Shown: positions 32,819-44,291, numbered from the stretch's first letter. The stretch: DNA of 53,050 nt from Acrocarpospora catenulata (GCF_018476525.1 NZ_JAHCST010000064.1:1-53050), one strand, 5' to 3'. Program-made: numbers and translations. The notes: generated by a model from the letters alone, not told the origin.

Positions 32819-33190
32819 GTGGAGGAGTGGGAGATCCGCGTCACCAATGAGTTCCTGGGCTGGATCAGCGCCCTGGACGCGAGGTCCGAGGCTCAAGTGG
32901 TCGATGCCATCGACCGGCTGGCTGAGGGGGGACCCGGGCTGGGGAGGCCACTGGTCGACCGGCTGGAAGGCTCGCAGATCCACAACCTCAAGGAGTTGCG
33001 GCCGGGGTCGGCGGGACGCTCCGAGATTCGGATCATCTTCGTGTTCGATCCGTGGCGGTCGGCCATCCTGTTGGTCGGTGGGGACAAGTCGGGGGACTGG
33101 TCCGGGTGGTATCGGCGGGCCATCCCACTGGCCGAGGAGCTTTATGCGCAGTATGTGAAAGAACGAGAAGAGGAGGAGGGCCAGCGATGA
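32819..33190 (+). CDS. RelE/HigB-like toxin of a type II toxin-antitoxin pair
   Basis: The product is 123 aa. It matches the Gp49/HigB-like group: EFLGWISALDARSEAQVVDAIDRLAEGGPGLGRPLVDRLEGSQIHNLKELRPGSAGRSEIRIIFVFDPWRSAILLVGGDK, then WYRRAIPLAEELY. Such toxins cut mRNA at the ribosome. GTG 32819 has no ribosome site and lies seven bases after TACACT (extended by TGC), so the transcript is probably leaderless. The stop overlaps the antitoxin ATG by four bases; the toxin-first order is the HigBA type. Confidence 0.9.
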   Translation: MEEWEIRVTNEFLGWISALDARSEAQVVDAIDRLAEGGPGLGRPLVDRLEGSQIHNLKELRPGSAGRSEIRIIFVFDPWRSAILLVGGDKSGDWSGWYRRAIPLAEELYAQYVKEREEEEGQR

Positions 33191-33522
33191 CGAATTTTCC
33201 CAAGTGGAGCGACGTACGCCCCGGCTTGGTCGCTGGTGTCGGGGGCGAGCAGGTGGTCGCTGAGGCCCGTAAGCGTAACCAGGCCTACATCGACGGCCAC
33301 CGCCTCGCTGAACGCCGTGCCGCTCTGGAGTTGACCCAGGTCGAGGTGGCCGAGCGGATGGGCGTCACCAAGAGCCGTGTTTCTCAGATCGAGCGCGGCG
33401 AGGTGTCCACCGTCGAGGCCATCGCTCGCTACGTACAGGCTCTCGGAGGTCACCTCCAGATCTCCGCCGTCTTCGGCGACGACCTGTACATTCTGCGCGG
33501 TACCGACACCCACGCCGCATAA
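33187..33522 (+). CDS. XRE-family antitoxin (HigA-like)
   Basis: The product is 111 aa. A central Cro/CI helix-turn-helix (about 38-90, RLAERRAALELTQVEVAERMGVTKSRVSQIERGEVSTVEAIARYVQALGG) is followed by the short HLQISAVFGDD strand common in HigA-like antitoxins that pair with Gp49-type toxins. Its ATG overlaps the toxin stop. It should neutralise the toxin and repress the shared promoter just before 32819. Confidence 0.92.
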   Translation: MTNFPKWSDVRPGLVAGVGGEQVVAEARKRNQAYIDGHRLAERRAALELTQVEVAERMGVTKSRVSQIERGEVSTVEAIARYVQALGGHLQISAVFGDDLYILRGTDTHAA

Positions 33523-33613
33523 GGCGGGCAGGCGTTCGAGAGCTGGCTGCCGCGGTGCCCCTCCCACACGCGGAGGGCAGTTCTGGCCATTCGATACGCT
33601 GAGGCGTACCGCC

Positions 33614-33670
33614 ATGACTGCCGATGACCTGTCGGTGGCTTGTGCGTGTGCTTTGGGAGGGCTTCTTTGA
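33614..33670 (+). CDS. 18-residue upstream ORF overlapping purQ start
   Basis: ATG 33614 follows GAGGCG and encodes [18 protein letters not shown]. Its stop TGA shares one base with the purQ ATG (TGATG), and the purQ ribosome site GGGAGGG lies inside it. It could be a leader peptide coupling purQ translation. The product itself resembles nothing known. Confidence 0.35.
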   Translation: MTADDLSVACACALGGLL

Positions 33671-34343
33671 TGCGGGTGGGCGTCGTCACCTTTCCCGGGA
33701 CACTCGACGATCAGGATGCGGCGCGGGCCGTGCGGCTGGCCGGAGGAGAGGCTGTGCCGCTCTGGCATGCGGAGCACGATCTCAAGGGCGTGGACGCGGT
33801 GTTCCTGCCGGGAGGGTTCTCCTACGGGGACTACCTACGCTGCGGGGCGATCTCACGGTTCGCGCCGTTGATGGCGGAGGTGATTCCCGCGGCTCAGAAG
33901 GGGCTTCCGGTGCTGGGAACCTGTAACGGGTTCCAGATCCTGTGCGAGGCACACCTCCTGCCGGGCGCGCTGACCAGGAACGCGGGCCTCCACTACGTCT
34001 GCCGCGACCAGCGGATAAAAGTGGAGAACGCCACGACCGCCTGGACGGGCGACTACACGGCGGGCCAGGAGATCGTGCTCCCGGTCAAACACGGCGAGGG
34101 GCGGTACGTCGCCGACGCGAAGACCCTGAACGCGCTGGAGAGCGAGGGCCGCGTCGTGTTCCGCTACGTCGGCGGCAACCCGAACGGCTCGCTGAACGAC
34201 ATCGCGGGCATCACCAACGAGGCCGGGAACATCGTCGGCCTGATGCCGCACCCCGAGCACGCGGTCGAGGACCTGACCGGCGCCCCCAGCGTGGACGGCA
34301 GGGGATTCTTCACCTCGATTCTCCAGAGGCTGGTGAACGCGTG

Positions 34344-34344
<1 letters not shown>
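33670..34344 (+). CDS. purQ: FGAM synthase glutaminase subunit PurQ
   Basis: The product is 224 aa, a class I glutamine amidotransferase. The nucleophile is Cys85 in [10 protein letters not shown], and His194 and Glu196 in MPHPEHAVE complete the triad. It supplies ammonia to PurL for the fourth purine step. ATG 33670 follows GGGAGGG. It overlaps purL by one base (TGATG). The partner purS is at 26903-27151, separated by six larger genes. Confidence 0.97.
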
Positions 34345-36601
<2,257 letters not shown>

Positions 36602-36602
<1 letters not shown>

Positions 36603-36895
36603 TGTTCCGGCACATCGTGCTGCTGTCCTGGATCGCGGAGGCCACCCAGGACCAGAAGGCGGAGGTGGCGGCCCAGCTGGCCAAGCTGCCCGGCGCCATT
36701 CCCGAGTTGCGCGGCTACGACATCGGCGTGGACGCGGGCATCGGCCCGGGTAACTACGAGCTCGCGGTGGTGGCCGACTTCGACTCGGTGGACGGGTATT
36801 TCGTCTACCGGGACCATCCCGCCCACGTCGCGGTGCTTAACGAGTACATCAAGCCCATCCTGGCCGCCCGCGCGGCCGTACAGCACGAACTCTGA
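36602..36895 (+). CDS. Dabb-domain (stress-responsive A/B barrel) protein
   Basis: The product is 97 aa, a single ferredoxin-like dimeric alpha-beta barrel: MFRHIVLLSWIAEATQDQKAEVAAQLAKLPGAIPELRGYDIGVDAG and DFDSVDGYFVYRDHPAHVAVLNEYIKPIL are typical. It starts one base inside the purL stop, so it is the last gene of the purQL transcript and is translationally coupled. Dabb proteins include small stress proteins and some oxygenases; function here unknown. Confidence 0.9.
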
Positions 36896-36901
36896 GTGCA
36901 G

Positions 36902-36948
36902 CGGCCCGGCCCCCGGCCCGTCGACCTGACGGGCCGGGGGCCGGGCCG
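36902..36948 (+). terminator. strong terminator of the purQL operon
   Basis: A perfect 21-bp stem (36902-36922 with 36928-36948) closes on a 5-nt loop and is followed by a T-containing tail TCTGTCTTCC. It lies seven bases after the stop codon. Confidence 0.92.
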
Positions 36949-37207
36949 TCTGTCTTCCTGCCCTACGTCCGACCTGTGTGTGAACCCGACGCCTAGTTGT
37001 TATCGGACGTTATAAATAGGCGATTCGGTCACGCTTAACTGCCTTGACCTGGGAAAACGACAACTTCACACCAGCCGACGCCAGACAGTTGGATTTTCTC
37101 TCCATCTTGTCCGCTTTATTGCGTTCCAATACCGTCCGCAGTGAGTTTGTCCTTTCTTGGACGGGTTCTCCACCAGAGTCCTCCCGTCCCCCCGCCCTGG
37201 AGGCGAG
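36949..37207 (+). promoter_or_regulatory. promoter and leader region of the M14 peptidase gene
   Basis: This is an AT-richer stretch than its surroundings. TATAAA at 37011-37016 is a good -10 candidate, though no -35 stands out. A long leader (about 190 nt) with T-rich segments would precede ATG 37208. No gene was recognised here. Confidence 0.4.
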
Positions 37208-40000
37208 ATGCGGTTTCGCGCAACGGTGCGCACAAGATCCCCCTATGGCAAGGCGTTAGGAGTCGCGGTCCTGGTTTCGGCCGCGCTCACCCTGACGCCC
37301 ACCACCTCGGCGCAGGCCAACCCCGCCGGCGCCGAGTGCAGCACCGACCCCAACGCCCATGTGACCACCGTCCCGAGTCCCGAGCAGTACTTCGGCTTCC
37401 CCCTGGGTGTGGGACAGCCCAAGGTGCTCACCACAGAAGAGATCAAGAACTACCTCCAGGTTGTCGGAAGCGCCTCCAACCGTGTCGTCACGGGCTCGAT
37501 GGCGACCAGCGTCACCGGCCAGGACCTGCCCTACGCCATCGTGTCGGACCCCCACCACCTGGTTCCCGGGCAGCTGAAGAAGATCGCCAGCCAGGTCTCC
37601 TCGCTGCGCGACCCGCGCTCGCTGAAGGCCGACAAGGCGGGCCGGATCGCCGAGGACTCCCCGGCCATCGTCTGGATCGCGGGCAACGTGCACGGCGGTG
37701 AGAAGAGCGGCGCCGACGCCGCGCTCAAGACCCTGTACGAGCTGGCCAGCGGCCTGTCCTGCGACACCTCCAAGCGCAACGACAACCTGGTCACGGTCAT
37801 CGTGCCGACCCAGAACCCGGACGGCCGCGACGCCAGCCGCCGGCAGAACGAGTACGGCTTCGACCTGAACCGGGACTGGTTCGCCCGCACCCAGCCGGAG
37901 ACCGACGGCAAGATCGAACTGCTCCGGCAGTACCCGCCGCAGGTCTTCGTGGACGCGCACGAGATGAGCGGCCGGCAGTACTTCTTCCCGCCGAACGCCG
38001 ACCCGATCCACCACGAGATCGCCGACCAGCCGGTCAACTGGATCAACCGCATCGGCGCGGCCAACGGCGCGGGCTTCGGCTACAACGGCGCCTGCCGCAC
38101 CGGCGTCACCACCGAGTGCTACTTCAACTACGCCACCTACGACCTGTTCTACATGGGCTACGGCGACACCGTGCCGGCCACCGGCTTCGGCGCCGCCGGC
38201 ATGACGTACGAGAAGGGCAGCTCCTCGGCCGTGCAGGACCGGGTGCAGCAGCAGTTCAACACCCAGTGGGCGACGATCGGCTGGGCCGCCGACAACAAGC
38301 GCGAGATCCTCGACGGCTACTACTCGATCTACCGGACCGCGATCGCCGAAGGCGCCGCGGGCACCCTCCAGCCGAACGAGGTCGTCCAGCCGACCAACAC
38401 CGTGCAGTTCCCGGTGCCGGACATCAAGATCCGTTCGTACTTCCTGCTGCCCGACCGCCAGATCGGCGACGTGCGCCGGCTGGTCGAGCGGCTGCGCGGC
38501 ATGGACGTCGAGGTCTACCGGGTGAAGAAGGCCGTCACGGTGCCCAACGCCCGGATCTTCGGCGGCCGCAGCGCCACCAACCTCACGGTGCCCGAGGGCG
38601 CCTACTGGATCCCGATGGACCAGCCGCAGAAGCACTGGATCCAGGCGCTGATCGGCGAGGACCCGTACACCCCGTTCCCGTACTTCTACGACGTCTCCTC
38701 GTGGAGCAACCCGCTGCTGATGGGCGTCGACACCGTCTACACCGGCGACGTGGTGGCGCCCAAGGCCGACCTGGTCAAGGACATCGACGGCGGCATCCTC
38801 TCCTCGGCTCCGAACACCGGGTCCTACGCCTACCCGATGGACTCGGCGGCGGCCTCCGAGCTCACCTTCAAGCTGCTCGCCGCGGGCCTGCCGCTCACCC
38901 GTGACCTGGGGACCGGCGTGATCAGCCTGCCGGCCGCCGCGGTCACCCCGAACACGCTGGACAAGCTGGCCCGCTCGCTCGGCGTGAACGTCACCGGCAG
39001 CTCGGCGGCGGCCTCGGGCACCCCGCTGCGCACCCCGGACGTCGGCCTGTTCAACGGCACCGGCATCTCCACCACCTCCGGCTCGTACGGCGAGGCCCGC
39101 TACGTGCTCGGCGCTCGCTGGGGCCTGAACCTCAAGCCGGTCTCCACGGCCGACATCAACGGCAACACCCCGGCCTTCACCGAGCGGACCGTCCTGGTCG
39201 TCCCGGACGGGAGCAGCTCCACGGGCGGTCTGACCGCGCAGGGCCTGGCCAACCTCAAGCAGTGGGTGTCCGCCGGCGGCACGTACGTCGGGCTGCGCAA
39301 CGAGGGCACCCGGGTGGCCCGTTCCGCGGGGCTGACCTCCACCACCGAGAAGACCAAGCCGGCCGGCTACCAGGTCATCGGCTCGCACTTCCGGGTGGAC
39401 ACCGCCACCGCCGACCCGGTGGCGCTGGGCCGTCCCGCGGAGGACTTCCAGTTCAACAACGGCGACCCGATCCTGAACGCGAGCAGCACCGGCACGAACG
39501 TCCTGACCTACCCGTCCGACGGCAGGTTCTGGTCCAACGGCTACACGGTGGGGTCGGCCGCGCTCAAGGGCACGGCCGCCCTCGTCAACGAGCCGAACGG
39601 CGCCGGGCACGCTGTCCTGTTCGCCTACAACCCGCTGTTCCGCGCCTACAACGAGAACGGCATCCACCTGGTGGCGAACGCGCTGCTCCAGCCGGCGGGC
39701 ACGCCCGCCGTCCAGCAGCGGACCGCTCGGGCGCTGGCGCTGCCTTCCGCCGAGGAGCAGCCCAACCTGGGCGGCGAGTGGCGGCCGATCACCATCCAGG
39801 TGGCCGAGGCCGACCTCGCGCGGACCCAGGCGGTGGTCGAGCAGTACACCGACACGGCGGAGACCGCGACCGCCGACGGCTCGGCGTACCTGACGATCCC
39901 CAACCCCGAGGGTCTGACCGCCGACGAGCACCCGTACGTCCGTGACCTGGTCCGCGCCCTGAACGACGCGGGCATCCCGCTCCGCTCCGTCGTCGCCTGA
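37208..40000 (+). CDS. secreted M14-family zinc carboxypeptidase
   Basis: The product is 930 aa. A Sec signal peptide ends near AQA-37. The peptidase domain (about 75-390) has the zinc ligands His162 and Glu165 (NVHGGEKSG) and His251 (DAHEMSG), the substrate residues NPDGR (203-207) and DLNRDW (219-224), and the catalytic Glu335 (MTYEKGSSS). The remaining 540 residues lack the zinc site and look like beta-rich accessory domains, including a type-1 glutamine-amidotransferase-like fold (VVPDGSSSTGGLTAQGLANLKQWVSAGGTYVGL). ATG 37208 follows GGAGGCGAG. It lies 83 bp before a second secreted peptidase gene, probably co-expressed. It likely trims extracellular peptides. Confidence 0.9.
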   Translation: MRFRATVRTRSPYGKALGVAVLVSAALTLTPTTSAQANPAGAECSTDPNAHVTTVPSPEQYFGFPLGVGQPKVLTTEEIKNYLQVVGSASNRVVTGSMATSVTGQDLPYAIVSDPHHLVPGQLKKIASQVSSLRDPRSLKADKAGRIAEDSPAIVWIAGNVHGGEKSGADAALKTLYELASGLSCDTSKRNDNLVTVIVPTQNPDGRDASRRQNEYGFDLNRDWFARTQPETDGKIELLRQYPPQVFVDAHEMSGRQYFFPPNADPIHHEIADQPVNWINRIGAANGAGFGYNGACRTGVTTECYFNYATYDLFYMGYGDTVPATGFGAAGMTYEKGSSSAVQDRVQQQFNTQWATIGWAADNKREILDGYYSIYRTAIAEGAAGTLQPNEVVQPTNTVQFPVPDIKIRSYFLLPDRQIGDVRRLVERLRGMDVEVYRVKKAVTVPNARIFGGRSATNLTVPEGAYWIPMDQPQKHWIQALIGEDPYTPFPYFYDVSSWSNPLLMGVDTVYTGDVVAPKADLVKDIDGGILSSAPNTGSYAYPMDSAAASELTFKLLAAGLPLTRDLGTGVISLPAAAVTPNTLDKLARSLGVNVTGSSAAASGTPLRTPDVGLFNGTGISTTSGSYGEARYVLGARWGLNLKPVSTADINGNTPAFTERTVLVVPDGSSSTGGLTAQGLANLKQWVSAGGTYVGLRNEGTRVARSAGLTSTTEKTKPAGYQVIGSHFRVDTATADPVALGRPAEDFQFNNGDPILNASSTGTNVLTYPSDGRFWSNGYTVGSAALKGTAALVNEPNGAGHAVLFAYNPLFRAYNENGIHLVANALLQPAGTPAVQQRTARALALPSAEEQPNLGGEWRPITIQVAEADLARTQAVVEQYTDTAETATADGSAYLTIPNPEGLTADEHPYVRDLVRALNDAGIPLRSVVA

Positions 40001-40083
40001 TCTGGCGCTACCGCCCGCGGAGCATGACGGATCCAGCCGGGTCCGTCATGCTCCGCCCAGCGCCCCCGTTCGAAAGGAACTCC

Positions 40084-41496
40084 ATGAAATCGTCCCGGTT
40101 CCGCGTCGCGGCCCTCGCGGCCGCGTTGCTCGCCGTGACCCAGGTCCACCCAGCGCTGGCTGCTCCCGGCGACCCCGGCGAGCCGCGCTACTCGGCCGGT
40201 GCCTCCTCGCTCGACGACCCGTACTTCCCCGACCAGGGCAACGGCGGGTACGACGTGCAGGACTACGACGTCACCTTCGCGTACGACCCGGCCACCAAGA
40301 TCATGAACGCCACCACGGTCATCACCGCGCTGGCGACCCAGGACATGGACCAGTTCAACCTGGACTTCCAGGGCCCGGAGATCACCTCGCTGAAGGTGGG
40401 CAAGCACCCGGCCGACTTCACCCGCAGCGGCCAGGAGCTGGTCGTGACGCCGCGGCCGAAGGTCAAGAGCGGGCAGACCTTCACCGTGACCGTGTCGTAC
40501 GAGGGGACGCCGCCGGTCATCACCGACCCCGACGGCTCGATCGAGGGCTGGGTGCCGACGGACGACGGCGTGTTCGTGCCGGGTGAGCCGCAGGGCGCCC
40601 CGTCGTGGATGCCGGTCAACGACAGCCCGGCGGACAAGGCGACCTTCACCTTCCGCGCCACCGTCCCCGAGGGCATCACCGTGGTGGGCAACGGCCGGCT
40701 GCTGTCGCAGACGACTGAGGACGCCAAGACGACCTTCGTCTGGCGCTCGGCGGAGCCGATGGCGACCTACCTGGCCACGGTGACCCTGGGCAACTTCGTG
40801 GTCACCGAGTCCACCACGCCCAGCGGCATCCCGGTGTACACGGCGGTGGACCCGCGCCTGGTCACCCAGTCGGCCACGGCCGTGGCGAGGATCCCGGACA
40901 TCCTTGAGTACTTCAGCACGATCTTCGGGCCGTACCCGTTCAACCAGGCCGGTGCGATCATCGACCGCGCGCCCAACGTCGGCTACGCCCTGGAGAGCCA
41001 GACCAAGCCGATCTTCTCCAGCGCGCCCAGCGTGAGCACGATGGCGCACGAGCTCGCCCACCAGTGGTACGGCGACAGCGTCACCCTGAGCAAGTGGTCC
41101 GACATCTGGCTCAACGAGGGCTTCGCGACCTACGCGACCTGGCTGTGGACCGAGCACAGCGGCGGCGCCACCGCCCAGGCCACGTTCAACAGCTCCAGCA
41201 ACTACGGGCGCGCCGCGACCTCGTCGTTCTGGCAGATCCTGCTGGCCGACCCCGGCCCCGAGGACATGTTCAGCAACATCCCCTACAACCGTGGCGCGAT
41301 GACGCTGCACGCGCTCCGCGGCAAGATCGGCGACACCGCCTTCTTCAAGCTGATCAAGGACTGGGCCGCCGACCACCAGTACGGGAACGCGACCACCGCC
41401 GACTTCATCAAGGCGGCGGAGAAGATCTCTGGACAGAACCTGACGAGCTTCTTCGACGTCTGGCTCTTCCAGAAGGGCAAGCCCACCACCTGGTAA
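40084..41496 (+). CDS. secreted M1-family metallopeptidase
   Basis: The product is 470 aa, shorter than full aminopeptidase N, with a Sec signal peptide ending near ALA-26. The zinc site is HELAHQW (322-328) with the third ligand Glu345 in NEGFATY. The exopeptidase GAMEN motif is replaced by GYALESQ (about 300-306). This is the compact actinobacterial type with an N-terminal beta domain and a catalytic domain only. ATG 40084 follows GAAAGGAAC. It follows the M14 gene at 83 bp and precedes a bidirectional terminator. Confidence 0.92.
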   Translation: MKSSRFRVAALAAALLAVTQVHPALAAPGDPGEPRYSAGASSLDDPYFPDQGNGGYDVQDYDVTFAYDPATKIMNATTVITALATQDMDQFNLDFQGPEITSLKVGKHPADFTRSGQELVVTPRPKVKSGQTFTVTVSYEGTPPVITDPDGSIEGWVPTDDGVFVPGEPQGAPSWMPVNDSPADKATFTFRATVPEGITVVGNGRLLSQTTEDAKTTFVWRSAEPMATYLATVTLGNFVVTESTTPSGIPVYTAVDPRLVTQSATAVARIPDILEYFSTIFGPYPFNQAGAIIDRAPNVGYALESQTKPIFSSAPSVSTMAHELAHQWYGDSVTLSKWSDIWLNEGFATYATWLWTEHSGGATAQATFNSSSNYGRAATSSFWQILLADPGPEDMFSNIPYNRGAMTLHALRGKIGDTAFFKLIKDWAADHQYGNATTADFIKAAEKISGQNLTSFFDVWLFQKGKPTTW

Positions 41497-41520
41497 CACG
41501 TTCTGGCTGGTGAACACGCG

Positions 41521-41557
41521 TGAGGCCCGCCCCTGCGACTCCCGGGGGCGGGCCTCA
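41521..41557. terminator. bidirectional terminator
   Basis: Thirteen bases (41521-41533) pair perfectly with 41545-41557. It lies between the convergent M1 peptidase and acyl-CoA dehydrogenase genes. Confidence 0.85.
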
Positions 41558-41572
41558 CCACGTTCGGAAGGC

Positions 41573-43384
41573 TCAGAAGGCGTCTTCCGGCAAGTCCATC
41601 AGCTCCTGGCCGGTCGCGTCGAGGATCCGCCGCTCGGCGGCCAGACGCGGCAGCACGGTCTGCGCGAAGAACGTGGCCGTGCCCACCTTTCCGGTGTAGA
41701 ACGCCTCGTCCTTGGAGTCCTCGCCGAGCGCCCGCAGGGCCACTTCGGCCTGGCGCAGCAGCAGCCAGCCGAGGGTCAGGTCGCCCAGGGCCATCAGGAA
41801 CCGGGTGGTGTTCAGGCCGACCTTGTAGATCTCCTTGGGCGTCTCCAGCGAGGTGATCGCCCACCCGGCCATGGTGTCGGCCATCGCCTTGACCTCGGCG
41901 GCGGCCTCGGCCAGCAGGCCGCGTTCGACCTTGAGCCGGCCGTTGCCCGCCTCGGAGGCGGCGAAGGTGGTGATCTCGCCGAGCAGCGAGCCGAGCGCGG
42001 CGCCCTGGTTCCTGAGCACCTTGCGGAAGAACAGGTCCATGCCCTGGATGGCGGTGGTGCCCTCGTACAGGGAGTCGATCTTGGAGTCCCTGATGTACTG
42101 CTCGATCGGGTAGTCCTGGAGGAAGCCCGAGCCGCCGAGGGTCTGCAGGGAGCGGGCGAGCAGCTCGTAGGAGCGCTCGGAGCCGACGCCCTTGACGATC
42201 GGCAGCAGCAGGTCGTTCATCGCCTCCGCGTCCCGGTCGCCCGGGTTCAGCTGGAGGGTGTCCTGGAAGGTCGCGGTGTAGAGCACCAGGGCGCGCATGC
42301 CCTCCGCGTACGCCTTCTGGAGCTGGAGCTCACGCCGTACGTCCGGGTGGGCGATGATGCGTACCCGGGGGGCGGACTTGTCGGCCATCTGGCTCAGGTC
42401 CGCGCCCTGCACCCGCTCGCGGGCGAACTCCAGCGCGTTGAGGTAGCCGGTGGAGAGGGTGGCGATGGCCTTGGTGCCGACCATCATCCGGGCGCTCTCG
42501 ATCACCGTGAACATCTGCCTGATGCCGTCGTGCACGTCGCCGACCAGGTAGCCGACGGCGGGGTGCCGCTCGCCGAAGGTGAGCTCGCAGGTGGTGGAGA
42601 CCTTCAGGCCCATCTTCTTCTCGACGTTGGTGACGTAGGCGCCGTTGCGCTCGCCGAGCTCGCCGGTCTCCAGGTTCACCAGGAACTTGGGCACCAGGAA
42701 CAGGGACAGGCCCTTGGTGCCGGGGCCGTGGCCCTCGGGGCGGGCCAGCACCAGGTGGAAGATGTTCTCGGCCAGGTCGTGCTCCGCGCTGGTGATGAAG
42801 CGCTTGACGCCCTCGATGTGCCAGGTGCCGTCCTCCTGGCGGATCGCCTTGGTGCGGCCCGCGCCCACGTCGGAGCCGGCGTCCGGCTCGGTGAGCACCA
42901 TGGTGGCGCCCCACCGGCGCTCGACGGCCAGCTCGGCGAAGCGCTTCTGCTCGTCGGTGCCGAGCTGGTGGAGCAGCCGGGCGAAGGACGGGCCGCAGCC
43001 GAACATCCAGATGGCCGGGTTGGCGCCCAGCACCAGCTCGCCCAGCGCCCACTGGAGGCTGCGGGGGGCGGGGGTGCCACCCAGCTCATGCGGGAGCTCT
43101 AGCCGCCACCACTCGGCGTCCATCCACGCTTGGTACGACTTCCGGAAGCTGTCCGGCATGGTGACGCTGTGGGTCGCCGGATCGAAGACCGGAGGGTGGC
43201 GGTCGGCGTCCTCGAACGAGGCCGCGAGCGGGCCGGTGGCCAGGCGGTTCACCTCGTCCAGGATGTTGCGGGCGGTCTCCTCGTCGACGTCGGCGAATGG
43301 TCCGCTACCGAGGATGTCCTTGCGACCGAAGACCTCGAAGAGGTTGAACTCCAGGTCCCGGATGTTGCTCTTGTAGTGGGCCAT
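41573..43384 (-). CDS. acyl-CoA dehydrogenase, long (about 600 aa) FadE/DmdC-like type
   Basis: The product is 603 aa, the larger FAD-dependent form with an N-terminal extension ([19 protein letters not shown]) and a C-terminal helical domain. FAD and substrate signatures are [39 protein letters not shown] and [35 protein letters not shown], the last carrying the usual catalytic Glu region. It oxidises an acyl-CoA to the enoyl form; chain length unknown. ATG 43384 follows TAGGAG. It is single, with two operator-like palindromes at its promoter. Confidence 0.93.
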   Translation of the reverse strand: MAHYKSNIRDLEFNLFEVFGRKDILGSGPFADVDEETARNILDEVNRLATGPLAASFEDADRHPPVFDPATHSVTMPDSFRKSYQAWMDAEWWRLELPHELGGTPAPRSLQWALGELVLGANPAIWMFGCGPSFARLLHQLGTDEQKRFAELAVERRWGATMVLTEPDAGSDVGAGRTKAIRQEDGTWHIEGVKRFITSAEHDLAENIFHLVLARPEGHGPGTKGLSLFLVPKFLVNLETGELGERNGAYVTNVEKKMGLKVSTTCELTFGERHPAVGYLVGDVHDGIRQMFTVIESARMMVGTKAIATLSTGYLNALEFARERVQGADLSQMADKSAPRVRIIAHPDVRRELQLQKAYAEGMRALVLYTATFQDTLQLNPGDRDAEAMNDLLLPIVKGVGSERSYELLARSLQTLGGSGFLQDYPIEQYIRDSKIDSLYEGTTAIQGMDLFFRKVLRNQGAALGSLLGEITTFAASEAGNGRLKVERGLLAEAAAEVKAMADTMAGWAITSLETPKEIYKVGLNTTRFLMALGDLTLGWLLLRQAEVALRALGEDSKDEAFYTGKVGTATFFAQTVLPRLAAERRILDATGQELMDLPEDAF

Positions 43385-43414
43385 GGTGATGCGCTCCTAC
43401 AGCCGGGGGTTTGC

Positions 43415-43454
43415 TACTGGCGAGTAACTCTACTGGAATGCTACCCGTCAGTAA
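43415..43454 (-). promoter_or_regulatory. promoter and two operator-like palindromes of the acyl-CoA dehydrogenase gene
   Basis: On the minus strand, TTACTG (43454-43449), 16 bases, TAGAGT (43432-43427) form a promoter. TACTGGCGAGTA (43415-43426) abuts the -10, and TACCCGTCAGTA (43442-43453) overlaps the -35. Both are TAC-palindromes of related sequence, as expected for a repressor binding twice. The regulator gene is not in the window. Confidence 0.65.
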
Positions 43455-43619
43455 CAGAAGCTAAGCGCAGTTTTTAGGCGGAACCGGTCACGGGGTGCGG
43501 CGGCGGGAAATAGTTCTCACAGTCCGGATGTTGCCGGTGTTAGAGATCACCGGCTCGGGATCTCCCGGACGAGGGCGGCCGTACCCGGCTCGGCGAAGAC
43601 GGCGCGCGGAAAAGCGATC

Positions 43620-43856
43620 ATGCATGGACTCGTTCAGGTCATCGGCGCGCTCTTCGTTCTGAGCGCCTTCCTGCTCACCCAGACCAGGGTGGTCGACGCC
43701 CAGTCGAAGATCTACCTGCTGCTCAACCTCGTCGGGTCGGCGGTGCTGACCTGGATCGCGCTGCTCAGCCAGGACTGGGGATTCCTGCTGCTGGAGGGGG
43801 TGTGGGCGATCGTGTCGGCGGTAGGGCTGGTCCGGGTGGTGAGAAGCCCGAGATAA
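43620..43856 (+). CDS. small CBU_0592-like membrane protein
   Basis: The product is 78 aa with three hydrophobic stretches ([52 protein letters not shown]). The pattern with LNLVGSA and [11 protein letters not shown] matches the CBU_0592 family of small membrane proteins of unknown function, also seen at the N-terminus of some transporters. The ribosome site is weak. It stands alone between the acyl-CoA dehydrogenase and VOC genes. Confidence 0.8.
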   Translation: MHGLVQVIGALFVLSAFLLTQTRVVDAQSKIYLLLNLVGSAVLTWIALLSQDWGFLLLEGVWAIVSAVGLVRVVRSPR

Positions 43857-43898
43857 CCCGTTTGACGTCTTTGCTGGTGTTGCTGTTGGTTTGGGCGC

Positions 43899-44291
43899 AT
43901 GACTATGGAGATCCACACGGTGACCTTGGACTGCGCCCGGCCACACGAACTGGCGGCCTGGTGGCATGACGTGCTCGGCTGGCGGCTGGTGGAGTGGGCG
44001 CCCGACGACGACGAGGTGATGCTCGAGCGCCCGGACGGGCCCCCGCACGTGCTGTTCATCAAGGTGCCCGAGGGCAAGACGGTGAAGAACCGGATTCACC
44101 TGGACCTGATGCCCACCGAGGGGCGGACCCGGGACGAGGAGGTGGAACGCCTCCTGAAGCTGGGCGCCACCCTGCACGGCGATTTCCGGCGCCCGGACGG
44201 GACCGGCTGGGTGACCCTGCTCGACCCTGAGGACAACGAGTTCTGCGTCTGCCGGAGCGAGCAGGAGCGGGCGGCTACCAGTCCTGCTTAG
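43899..44291 (+). CDS. VOC-superfamily (glyoxalase-like) protein
   Basis: The product is 130 aa. It opens MEIHTVTLDCARPHELAAWWHDVLGWRLVEW and continues KNRIHLDLMPTEGRTRDEEVERLLKLGATLHGDFR and WVTLLDPEDNEFCVCR, the Glyoxalase_6 pattern of the VOC fold with possible metal residues His and Glu. Substrate unknown. Its last 17 bp overlap the convergent membrane-protein gene. Confidence 0.9.
   Translation: MTMEIHTVTLDCARPHELAAWWHDVLGWRLVEWAPDDDEVMLERPDGPPHVLFIKVPEGKTVKNRIHLDLMPTEGRTRDEEVERLLKLGATLHGDFRRPDGTGWVTLLDPEDNEFCVCRSEQERAATSPA

Noticed and set aside
37256-39931. 891-codon minus-strand frame opposite the M14 peptidase
   Set aside because: Antisense to a protein with signal peptide and full zinc site; shadow frame.
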